In this document: piece by piece, positions 24,743-33,470 of the stretch | Layout of the letters: each line of letters opens with the position of its first letter | How positions within the stretch are numbered: the stretch's first letter is position 1 | Source of the DNA: Synechococcus sp. RS9916 | Lineage (GTDB): Bacteria; Cyanobacteriota; Cyanobacteriia; PCC-6307; Cyanobiaceae | DNA length: 64,000 nt | Direction: 5' to 3' | Assembly: GCF_000153825.1 (NCBI RefSeq) | Contig: NZ_DS022299.1 | Coordinates: forward strand, 1,886,869-1,950,868 | Notes under the pieces: model-generated | Told to the model about the DNA's origin: nothing | The model's input: only the letters and a program-made list of their open reading frames with translations | The model's database searches: none | Position numbers and translations under genes: made by a program

Positions 24743-27700
24743 TTGCCCCCTAACAGCACCAAAGCAACTCCATCCATCAGAGCCGCCGAGGTCATATCCT
24801 CATCGGCGAAATCAACGTGCGAGCCGGAGCAACCGTACAACCCGTCAACAATTATTGTCGCTCCTGGCCTTGAGCTTCCAGCCCTTCGGCCTGAAGCAGC
24901 AACGGTCACGATTCAGCTTGAGGCAACGGCCAACCCTCTAAGCGCGATCACAGAGGCGCTCGAAGAACGACGCCAGCAAGGCACACCAGCCAAAGAACTC
25001 CATCTTCTGGCGCATGGCAACAGCCATGGGATTCAGCTGGCTGACCAATGGATCGATCAGGCCGCCTTGTTGCGCCATGCCACGGAACTAGCCCAATGGC
25101 AGATCAGCACTGCAGTGCTGTGGTGCTGCCAAATCGGCCGAAATCAAGAGTTCATTAACCTCTTGAAAGAGTTCACCGGAGCCGAGGTCTTCGCAAGCCA
25201 CAACAGCATCAACAAAGAAGCAATTCAGACCTCCAATCAAGATAGAGATACTCGCCAGCTTTCTGAACTAATTGAAAACAGTCAACTCCAATCCTGGGAA
25301 GATGCCTTGGCATGGATTCAAATTGACGACGAAATCGAAGGCAGGAAAAAAGGCGCAAGAAGCGGAGAAGCTGTCAGCCTATCGAGCGATGGAAGCACAT
25401 TAGCGATTGGAAGCTGGAATGATCGAACTTACAATTCGCAGCAAGGAAGTGTTGCTACTTACAGATTAAACAGCGACAACGAATGGGAACAAATTGCGAT
25501 CATCGATGGCGATAACAAAGGTGACTTTTTCGGCGCTTCAGTAAGCCTCTCGAATGATGGCACAAGGCTGGCCATTGGCGCACCAAGAGATGATAACGGA
25601 GGAGACAAATCCGGCGCAATCTCTATTTACGAACTCTCAGGAAGCACATGGAACCAACTTGGTAGCACGATCGCAGGCCTTTCAAGAGGACGAGCAGGCG
25701 CATCTCTAGAACTCTCTGGCGATGGGAGCACGGTTATTTTTGGTTCCGTTAAAAAATTTAGCGGAAAGGGATTTGCGGGCATTTATACATGGAATGGAAC
25801 AAAGTGGAAACGGATTGGCAGCAATGTTGAAGGCACACAAAAAAAAGAATATGCAGGAACTTCAGTCTCAATATCGGAAGATGGCAACAGAATCGCAATC
25901 GGCTCGAATGGATTTAACAGCGGCGGAAAAGCCGACAAAGGCCGGGTCAGAGTTTACGACAAAAGTGGCAGCACATGGTCGTTAAAGTTCACCTTCATTG
26001 GCACAGCAGCACATGACAAATTTGGAGGTTCCGTTTCACTATCAGACGACGGAAATATCATTGCAATTGGAGCTCCTTTGCATGGTGGAGGCAATAAAGG
26101 ACATGTTCGTATCTATGACATTAGTGGTTCTAGCAAAGTACAGCTTGGAGCAGATATTGACGGCAATGCCAATGGCCAACAGTTTGGTGGAACCGTCAGT
26201 CTCTCTGCAAACGGGCAACGAGTAGCGATAGGCGCCCAATGGGCCGATGGTGTAGCGAACAACGCCGGCCGCGTCAGAATTTATGAGTATCAGAGCAGCA
26301 GTGACACCTGGACAAAAGTTGGTTCAAACATTCATGGAGTAGCAGAAGACGATCGTGCGAGTGCTTCTGTTGGCAACAGTGGGGTAAGCCTCAGCGGCGA
26401 CGGACAAAGTGTTGCCGTTGGAGCCATGTTTCACAGGGGAGCTGCAGGCGTAAATTCCGGACACGTAAGGGTTTTTGCTGCCAGTGGTCTCACCATTGCC
26501 CAGACCGGCACCACCGACGGCTCCGGCAATCTCCTCACCACAGAAGCAGGCTCCACTTCCACATTCACCGTTGTTCTCGATGCCAAACCCACAGCCAATG
26601 TCACCGTCACCCTCACCGGTGCCGACAGCACTGAACATTCCCTCAGCGCCTCGTCGCTGACCTTCACCGCAGACAACTGGAATACACCCCAAACCATCAC
26701 CGTCACCGGCGTCGACGACAGCCTCGACGATGGCGACATCACCACCACACTCACCGCCACCGCAGAAAACACAGGCGGCTATGCCGGCACTGAAACAGCC
26801 ACCACCACCGTCAAAAACACTGATAACGACAGTGCTGGACTCACCATTGCCCAGACCGGAACCACCGATGGCTCCGGCAATCTCCTCACCACAGAAGCTG
26901 GCGGCACCTCCACATTCACCGTTGTTCTGAACGCCAAACCAACGGCTGATGTCACCGTCACCCTTACAGGCACTGACAGCACTGAACACTCCCTCAGCGC
27001 CTCGTCGCTGACATTCACAACCAGCAACTGGAATACAGCTCAAACCATCACCGTCACCGGTGCCAATGACACCATCGTTGATGGCGACATCACCACCACA
27101 CTGACCGCGACTGCTTCCAACACAGGCGGCTACGCCGGCAGCGAAACAGCCACCACTACTGTCAAAAACACCGATAACGACACCGCCGGCATCACCATTG
27201 CCAAAACAGGCACCACCGATGGCTCCGGCAATCTCCTCACAACAGAGGCCGGCTCCACCTCCACATTCACCGTTGTTCTCGATGCCCAGCCCACGGCCGA
27301 TGTCACCGTCAACCTCACCGGTACCGACAGCACAGAACATTCACTCAGCGCCTCGTCGCTGACATTCACAACCAGCAACTGGGATACAGCCCAAACCATC
27401 ACCGTCACCGGCGTCGACGACAGCCTCGACGATGGCGACATCACCACAACGCTCACCGCCACCGCCTCCAATACAGGTGGTTATGCCGGCAATGAAACGG
27501 CCACCACCACCGTCAAAAACACCGATAACGACAGCGCCGGCATCACCATTGCCAAAACAGGCACCACCGATGGCTCCGGCAATCTGCTCACCACAGAAGC
27601 TGGCGGCACCTCCACATTCACCGTTGTTCTGAACGCCAAACCAACGGCTGATGTCACCGTCACCCTCACCGGTGCCGACAGCACTGAACACTCCCTCAGC

Positions 27701-30700
27701 GCCTCGTCGCTGACATTCACAACCAGCAACTGGAATACAGCTCAAACCATCACCGTCACCGGTGCCAATGACACCATCGTTGATGGCGACATCACCACCA
27801 CACTGACCGCGACTGCTTCCAACACAGGCGGCTACGCCGGCAGCGAAACAGCCACCACTACTGTCAAAAACACCGATAACGACACCGCCGGCATCACCAT
27901 TGCCAAAACAGGCACCACCGATGGCTCCGGCAATCTCCTCACCACAGAAGCTGGCGGCACCTCCACATTCACCGTTGTTCTCGATGCCCAGCCCACGGCC
28001 GATGTCACCGTCAACCTCACCGGTACCGACAGCACAGAACATTCACTCAGCGCCTCGTCGCTGACATTCACAACCAGCAACTGGGATACAGCCCAAACCA
28101 TCACCGTCACCGGCGTCGACGACAGCCTCGACGATGGCGACATCACCACAACGCTCACCGCCACCGCCTCCAATACAGGTGGATACGCAGGCGAAACAGC
28201 CACCACCACCGTCATCACACTCGACGACGACAGCTCCGGCCTCAGCATTGCCCAAACCGGAACCACTGATGGCTCCGGCAATCTGCTCACCACAGAAGCT
28301 GGTGGGTCCTCCACATTCACCATTGTTCTTGATAATGAGCCAACAGCCAATGTCACCGTCTCCCTTACCGGTGCCGACAGCACCGAGCATTCACTCAGCA
28401 CCTCAACGCTGACGTTCACAACCGCCAACTGGAATACAGCTCAAACCATCACCGTCACCGGGGTCGACGACAGCCTCGACGATGGCGACATCATCACCAC
28501 ACTGACCGCGACTGCTTCCAACACAGGTGGGTTTTCGGGATCAAAGGCTGTCTCGACAACCGTTAAAAACACGGACAACGACAGTGCTGGCATCACCATT
28601 GCCAAAACAGGCACCACCGATGGCTCCGGCAATCTCCTCACCACAGAAGCTGGCGGCACCTCCACATTCACCGTTGTTCTCGATGCCCAGCCCACGGCCG
28701 ATGTCACCGTCAACCTCACCGGTACCGACAGCACAGAACATTCACTCAGCGCCTCGTCGCTGACATTCACAACCAGCAACTGGGATACAGCCCAAACCAT
28801 CACCGTCACCGGCGTCGACGACAGCCTCGACGATGGCGACATCACCACCACCCTCACCGCCACCGCAGAAAACACAGGCGGCTATGCCGGCACTGAAACA
28901 GCCACCACCACCGTCAAAAACACTGATAACGACAGTGCTGGACTCACCATTGCCCAGACCGGAACCACCGATGGCTCCGGCAATCTCCTCACCACAGAAG
29001 CTGGCGGCACCTCCACATTCACCGTTGTTCTGAACGCCAAACCAACGGCTGATGTCACCGTCACCCTTACAGGCACTGACAGCACTGAACACTCCCTCAG
29101 CGCCTCGTCGCTGACATTCACAACCAGCAACTGGAATACAGCTCAAACCATCACCGTCACCGGTGCCAATGACACCATCGTTGATGGCGACATCACCACC
29201 ACACTGACCGCGACTGCTTCCAACACAGGCGGCTACGCCGGCAGCGAAACAGCCACCACTACTGTCAAAAACACCGATAACGACACCGCCGGCATCACCA
29301 TTGCCAAAACAGGCACCACCGATGGCTCCGGCAATCTGCTCACCACAGAAGCTGGCGGCACCTCCACATTCACCGTTGTTCTTGATGCCAAACCAACGGC
29401 TGATGTCACCGTCAGCCTCTCTGGTGCTGATAGCACCGAGCAGTCTCTTAGCGCCTCGTCGCTGACATTCACCAGCTCGAACTGGAATACGCCCCAAACC
29501 ATCACTGTCACCGGAGTTGATGACAGCCTCATTGATGGCGACATCACCACCACCCTCACGGCCACCGCCTCCAACACAGGCGGCTACGCCGGCACTGAAA
29601 CAGCCACCACCACCGTCAAAACAACGAACAACGACAGCGGCGGCATCACCATTGCCAAAACAGGCACCACTGATGGCTCCGGCAATCTCCTCACCACAGA
29701 AGCGGGCGGCACCTCCACATTCACCGTCGTCCTTGATGCCCAGCCTACGGCCAATGTCACCATCACCCTCACCGGTGCCGACAGCACCGAGCACTCCCTA
29801 AGCGCCTCTTCGCTGACATTCACCAATTCCAACTGGAATACTCCCCAAACCATCACCATCACCGGTGTCGATGACAGCCTTGAGGATGGCGACATCACCA
29901 CCACACTCACCGCGACTGCATCCAATACAGGTGGATTCACCGGCAGCGAAACAGCCACCACCACCATCAAAACCACAGACAATGACAATCCACCATCGAT
30001 TAGCGATCAAAGTGAAGATGTTTTGGAAAGCGCCAGTAGTGGCACAGAATTACTTGATCTTGCCGACGCCAATTCGGGAAACGACACAGACAAAGACGGT
30101 GATCAAATTACCTATACAATTAGCGATGGAAATGATATGGGACTATTTACGATTGAAGCAGCAACGGGAAAGATTTCACTTGCCTCAGGCAAGTCACTGG
30201 ATCACGAAACAAGCGATCTACACGTTCTCGAGATCTCTGCAACAGACGGCACAAGATCAACAACAGCCAAAATAAGCATCAACGTCATCGACGTCAATAA
30301 TGCACCAGTTGCAGAAGCAGATAGCGGCTCAGTCAACGAGAATGAAACACTCAGCATCACCGCAGCATCAGGACTCATCCTTAACAATGACACCGATGAA
30401 GATGGTGACAGCTTGACCATCAGCAACTTCCATGCTGGTGTTCTCAGTGCAAGCTCGCCACGGATCGGTCAATTCAACACAGCCCTTGATGGTGACTTCG
30501 GACAATTAACGCTGCAAGCCGACGGATCATTCAGCTATACCGCCAACAAGACAGCCGCAGATGCACTTGCCAGTGGAGAAACAGAAAGCGACATATTTTC
30601 ATACAGACTCAGCGATGGAAAGCTAACGGACTCCACAGAGCTCACCATCACAATTACAGGTGTCAATGACAATCCCTTCCTTGTCGACGCGATCAAAACG

Positions 30701-33361
30701 AAAAAATATATTGAAGGACAAGGAAACATTATTGTAATCGACGGCAGCCTCGACATTCGAGATATTGATGATGAAAATATTGAAAGCGCAACGGTCTCGA
30801 TATCGAACAGCACCTATGTCAGCACAGAAGATCAACTTGCATTCACAAATAACTTTGGAGTATCTGGCAGCTGGAATTCATCCACAGGCGTACTAACACT
30901 CAGCGGCTCAACCACAAAAGCGAATTACATCAGTGCCCTACAAACAGTCACTTACACCAATACCAATGATGCCGATCCTGTAATCGGCGCAAGAACCATT
31001 CAATGGGTTGTCAATGATGGGGATGGCAGCTCAACCGCCATCGAATCGAAAATCATTGTGGGTGGTCGAAATGATGCCCCCTCATCAGTCAATGACATTG
31101 CCAGCGTTAACGCCGGCTCCACAGTGTCAACAAACACCAACTTGCTAGCCAATGACACCGACCCAGAGAGTCACTCTCTTTCCATCACATCATTTCGAAG
31201 CGGTAGCGAGCAGGAATCAAATGTTGCATTTTCACCAGGCGCCACCTTAACAGGAACCTATGGTCAGATGACTATCGAATCGAATGGCACATACAGCTAT
31301 ACTGCTCAAGAAACAGCAGCTCAAAAATTACTCGAAGGCGAAACAGCAACCGAAACTTTTACATACAAAATAACAGACAGTCAAAGCACTGATGAAGGCA
31401 TCGACACCGGCGAAATTACAATCACGATTACCGGAGTGAATGATGCACCAACAGCCATTAATGACACAGCGAATGTCAACGAAGACTCTTCAAAGTTATT
31501 TGAAGACTTCCAGGGAATCCTGAAGAATGACACCGATGTTGATGGCGACAAGCTTTATATCAAAAGCGTACGAACAGGAACGGAAATCAGTAGTAGTGAT
31601 TTCCAGCTCAACAGCGTGGGAACAGAACTCACAGGCACCTATGGCACATTATTAGTCAATCTCGATGGATCCTATCGTTTCACAGCCAACAATGCCGACA
31701 AGTTAGACGCTGGCGATAGAGAAACCGACAATTTCACATACACCCTGACCGACCTCACGAATGACGATACTGCCGAAGTGGTCATTCAGGTCACTGGGGT
31801 CAATGATGCGCCGACACTGAATACGATCGACAAAGGCGCAGTACTTGATCAAGCAAATTCTAATGCAATCACCAGCACGAAGCTTTCAGGTCAATTAACA
31901 GCATCCGATCCTGATGAGTCAGCTGTACTTGAATATGGAATCAGCTCAAGCAACACCGCAAGTATTAGAAGCAACAATTGGAAGAGCTATGCAAGCAATT
32001 CACTTACAGGATCTTATGGCCAGCTCAGCGTTAATTCCTCAACAGGCGAATACACCTACACACCCAACAAAACAGCTGTCAATAATCTTGACGCCGGTCA
32101 GACAGCAACGGAGTCTTTTACACTTTTTGTAAGCGACGGCAGCCTGACATCATCTCAGAATTTTGAGATTGACATCACTGGTGCAGCTGATACTCCAAGC
32201 TCTTCCAACAGTGGCTCCTCAGACAGTGGCTCCTCAGACAGTGGCTCCTCAGGCAGTGGCTCCTCAGGTAGTGCTTCTTCCGATACTATCGAATCAGACC
32301 AGGGAAAATCAGAAACCACCAGCAGTGGCAGTGAGAGTGATCGATTTGATGGCTTAATTGGTTCCTTAATAACTGATGCCGTCACCGGCTCAGATCACTT
32401 CTCAAGCCTTGCAACACCTTCTAAATCGTTCCTCATAGCTTCGAATGATCTCGGCAGCATTAACACCCTTCAATCCATCAGCTCAACGAAATCAGATCAA
32501 AAATTTTTAAATTCATTCAACAATGGACAAGGAGGCTTCACGCAACGCATCCTCTCCAATGGATTTGCCTCAATTGAACGCAGCAATGGCATTCGCTTAA
32601 TAGCGCCAAAACACACAGACAAAAGCTGGCAACAAAACATTCCTCCGGGAAGAACAAATCAAATTCCACTTTTAGTCACTCTCACAGAAAACCCAAAACA
32701 GAAAGCCATCGTGAAACTGAATTTTGGCGATTCATCCATCAATCTTTCAGAAAGCATTCTTCATTTCACGCAAGATAACTGGGACACACCTCAAGTGGTC
32801 TGGATTGATCTCACAAACGGACCCCATACAGAAGAAGATGTAAAGCTTGAACTAACAACAAGCCTGCAAATAGGCGGCAAGGGATCTGAAGCGCAAGTCG
32901 ATACCTTCACGCTTACAGTTCCAAACCCAAAGGCAAGCCAGCAGGAAAGCTACGCATTGCCCACCAGCCAGAACGATGAGGCTGCAGGCAATGACCCAAA
33001 TCTAGACCTTGAACTCGAAACCGTCAGAGAAGAAAGTTCCCCAATTTTTCTACTATTAAAAACCGCACTATCCCCTCTCATCGTCCTCGCCAATATGGCA
33101 ATACACGGCATCAATCAAGCAAAAAATCATCACCAATCAATTGTTGATTTGACATCCCAAACTGAAGAAAAGACACAACCCGAGCAATTCGTGAGTTCGA
33201 ATGAAAGCTTCGAATCAAGCGAGACGTACGAAGCTATCGATCTAACCAGTCAACACAACAGCAGCAAGACGTTTCCTAATACCTCAATCAGCCCCTTACT
33301 CACACCAAACCCAGTTTCCGACGGCAGCGCTGACCACCAAGGCGTTATTGAACTGTGGTGA
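24743..33361 (+). CDS. Second giant surface protein: DUF4347, propeller, 117-residue repeats, cadherin/VCBS
   Basis: About 2,870 residues. Residues 36-165 look like DUF4347 (ELHLLAHGNSHGIQLADQW, TAVLWCCQIGR, TGAEVFASHN), a domain found at the N-terminus of giant cyanobacterial adhesins. Then come seven FG-GAP_2-like units (about 205-575), ten 117-residue repeats (about 583-1749), a cadherin-like domain (LDHETSDLHVLEISATDG), four or five VCBS-like units (NNDTDEDGD, YGTLLVNLDGSYRFTA), a Ser/Gly linker and a roughly 350-residue tail. The tail contains one degenerate repeat (LHFTQDNWDTPQVVW) and a hydrophobic stretch (LLLKTALSPLIVLANMAIHG). The start is uncertain: the only upstream initiator in frame is TTG at 24743, just after a TGA, with no clear ribosome site, so the 5' end may be damaged. 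The 222 bp between dnaB and this gene show nothing else I can name. Adhesion or surface coating is inferred. Confidence 0.85.
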   Translation: MPPNSTKATPSIRAAEVISSSAKSTCEPEQPYNPSTIIVAPGLELPALRPEAATVTIQLEATANPLSAITEALEERRQQGTPAKELHLLAHGNSHGIQLADQWIDQAALLRHATELAQWQISTAVLWCCQIGRNQEFINLLKEFTGAEVFASHNSINKEAIQTSNQDRDTRQLSELIENSQLQSWEDALAWIQIDDEIEGRKKGARSGEAVSLSSDGSTLAIGSWNDRTYNSQQGSVATYRLNSDNEWEQIAIIDGDNKGDFFGASVSLSNDGTRLAIGAPRDDNGGDKSGAISIYELSGSTWNQLGSTIAGLSRGRAGASLELSGDGSTVIFGSVKKFSGKGFAGIYTWNGTKWKRIGSNVEGTQKKEYAGTSVSISEDGNRIAIGSNGFNSGGKADKGRVRVYDKSGSTWSLKFTFIGTAAHDKFGGSVSLSDDGNIIAIGAPLHGGGNKGHVRIYDISGSSKVQLGADIDGNANGQQFGGTVSLSANGQRVAIGAQWADGVANNAGRVRIYEYQSSSDTWTKVGSNIHGVAEDDRASASVGNSGVSLSGDGQSVAVGAMFHRGAAGVNSGHVRVFAASGLTIAQTGTTDGSGNLLTTEAGSTSTFTVVLDAKPTANVTVTLTGADSTEHSLSASSLTFTADNWNTPQTITVTGVDDSLDDGDITTTLTATAENTGGYAGTETATTTVKNTDNDSAGLTIAQTGTTDGSGNLLTTEAGGTSTFTVVLNAKPTADVTVTLTGTDSTEHSLSASSLTFTTSNWNTAQTITVTGANDTIVDGDITTTLTATASNTGGYAGSETATTTVKNTDNDTAGITIAKTGTTDGSGNLLTTEAGSTSTFTVVLDAQPTADVTVNLTGTDSTEHSLSASSLTFTTSNWDTAQTITVTGVDDSLDDGDITTTLTATASNTGGYAGNETATTTVKNTDNDSAGITIAKTGTTDGSGNLLTTEAGGTSTFTVVLNAKPTADVTVTLTGADSTEHSLSASSLTFTTSNWNTAQTITVTGANDTIVDGDITTTLTATASNTGGYAGSETATTTVKNTDNDTAGITIAKTGTTDGSGNLLTTEAGGTSTFTVVLDAQPTADVTVNLTGTDSTEHSLSASSLTFTTSNWDTAQTITVTGVDDSLDDGDITTTLTATASNTGGYAGETATTTVITLDDDSSGLSIAQTGTTDGSGNLLTTEAGGSSTFTIVLDNEPTANVTVSLTGADSTEHSLSTSTLTFTTANWNTAQTITVTGVDDSLDDGDIITTLTATASNTGGFSGSKAVSTTVKNTDNDSAGITIAKTGTTDGSGNLLTTEAGGTSTFTVVLDAQPTADVTVNLTGTDSTEHSLSASSLTFTTSNWDTAQTITVTGVDDSLDDGDITTTLTATAENTGGYAGTETATTTVKNTDNDSAGLTIAQTGTTDGSGNLLTTEAGGTSTFTVVLNAKPTADVTVTLTGTDSTEHSLSASSLTFTTSNWNTAQTITVTGANDTIVDGDITTTLTATASNTGGYAGSETATTTVKNTDNDTAGITIAKTGTTDGSGNLLTTEAGGTSTFTVVLDAKPTADVTVSLSGADSTEQSLSASSLTFTSSNWNTPQTITVTGVDDSLIDGDITTTLTATASNTGGYAGTETATTTVKTTNNDSGGITIAKTGTTDGSGNLLTTEAGGTSTFTVVLDAQPTANVTITLTGADSTEHSLSASSLTFTNSNWNTPQTITITGVDDSLEDGDITTTLTATASNTGGFTGSETATTTIKTTDNDNPPSISDQSEDVLESASSGTELLDLADANSGNDTDKDGDQITYTISDGNDMGLFTIEAATGKISLASGKSLDHETSDLHVLEISATDGTRSTTAKISINVIDVNNAPVAEADSGSVNENETLSITAASGLILNNDTDEDGDSLTISNFHAGVLSASSPRIGQFNTALDGDFGQLTLQADGSFSYTANKTAADALASGETESDIFSYRLSDGKLTDSTELTITITGVNDNPFLVDAIKTKKYIEGQGNIIVIDGSLDIRDIDDENIESATVSISNSTYVSTEDQLAFTNNFGVSGSWNSSTGVLTLSGSTTKANYISALQTVTYTNTNDADPVIGARTIQWVVNDGDGSSTAIESKIIVGGRNDAPSSVNDIASVNAGSTVSTNTNLLANDTDPESHSLSITSFRSGSEQESNVAFSPGATLTGTYGQMTIESNGTYSYTAQETAAQKLLEGETATETFTYKITDSQSTDEGIDTGEITITITGVNDAPTAINDTANVNEDSSKLFEDFQGILKNDTDVDGDKLYIKSVRTGTEISSSDFQLNSVGTELTGTYGTLLVNLDGSYRFTANNADKLDAGDRETDNFTYTLTDLTNDDTAEVVIQVTGVNDAPTLNTIDKGAVLDQANSNAITSTKLSGQLTASDPDESAVLEYGISSSNTASIRSNNWKSYASNSLTGSYGQLSVNSSTGEYTYTPNKTAVNNLDAGQTATESFTLFVSDGSLTSSQNFEIDITGAADTPSSSNSGSSDSGSSDSGSSGSGSSGSASSDTIESDQGKSETTSSGSESDRFDGLIGSLITDAVTGSDHFSSLATPSKSFLIASNDLGSINTLQSISSTKSDQKFLNSFNNGQGGFTQRILSNGFASIERSNGIRLIAPKHTDKSWQQNIPPGRTNQIPLLVTLTENPKQKAIVKLNFGDSSINLSESILHFTQDNWDTPQVVWIDLTNGPHTEEDVKLELTTSLQIGGKGSEAQVDTFTLTVPNPKASQQESYALPTSQNDEAAGNDPNLDLELETVREESSPIFLLLKTALSPLIVLANMAIHGINQAKNHHQSIVDLTSQTEEKTQPEQFVSSNESFESSETYEAIDLTSQHNSSKTFPNTSISPLLTPNPVSDGSADHQGVIELW
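25360..26478 (+). repeat. Seven diverged FG-GAP_2-like units
   Basis: The seven cores are EAVSLSSDGSTLAIGS, ASVSLSNDGTRLAIGA, ASLELSGDGSTVIFGS, TSVSISEDGNRIAIGS, GSVSLSDDGNIIAIGA, GTVSLSANGQRVAIGA and SGVSLSGDGQSVAVGA. Spacing is irregular (about 50-60 residues). The count matches a closed seven-bladed propeller, as in the upstream giant protein, but these units have diverged and look older. Confidence 0.8.
26491..29990 (+). repeat. Ten tandem 351-bp repeats
   Basis: Ten copies of a 117-residue beta-rich unit: TIAKTGTTDGSGNLLTTEAG, GTSTFTVVLDAQPTADVTV, DSTEHSLSASSLTFTTSNW, TAQTITVTGVDDSLDDGDI, TTTLTATASNTGGYAG, ETATTTVKNTDND. It resembles Calx-beta-type repeats of bacterial surface proteins, without certainty. 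Near-identical copies alternate (2 with 8; 3, 5 and 7), which suggests block duplication. Copy 6 is the most divergent (GFSGSKAVSTTVKNTDND). Confidence 0.9.
30000..32190 (+). other. Cadherin-like domain and VCBS-like units of the second giant protein
   Basis: A cadherin-type domain at about 30000-30300 (FTIEAATGKISLASGKSLDH, ending INVIDVNNAPVA) is followed by units that end in a TGVNDxP-like boundary and carry NDTDxDGD calcium-type motifs with YGQ/YGT...GSYSYT strands, as in VCBS repeats. The unit at about 30665-31060 differs (YIEGQGNIIVIDGSLDIRDI). These are calcium-stiffened adhesive folds in known families. Confidence 0.7.
32208..32282 (+). repeat. 15-bp microsatellite coding a Ser/Gly linker
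   Basis: Five in-frame copies of a 15-bp unit (ACAGTGGCTCCTCAG and variants) encode NSGSS DSGSS DSGSS GSGSS GSASS. It joins the VCBS-like units to the C-terminal tail and is prone to slippage without loss of frame. Confidence 0.9.
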
Positions 33362-33470
33362 GCACTGTCAAAAGCATCGAGCCACGTTGCCCACAACATC
33401 ATTCAAGGCCTTCCCTCCTTAAGACAGCCGAACAAGAGCACAGCATCAGCCCATTTCCGATACTGGAGGA

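Noticed and set aside
26324-29988. Long Gly/Asp/Val-rich frames on the minus strand of the second giant gene
   Set aside because: Mirror frames of the 351-bp repeat; the plus-strand protein explains the sequence.
21046-33361. RTX toxin or type I secreted hemolysin repeats
   Set aside because: No GGxGxDxUx nonapeptide repeats and no T1SS genes in the window, though calcium-type DxDxDG loops occur.
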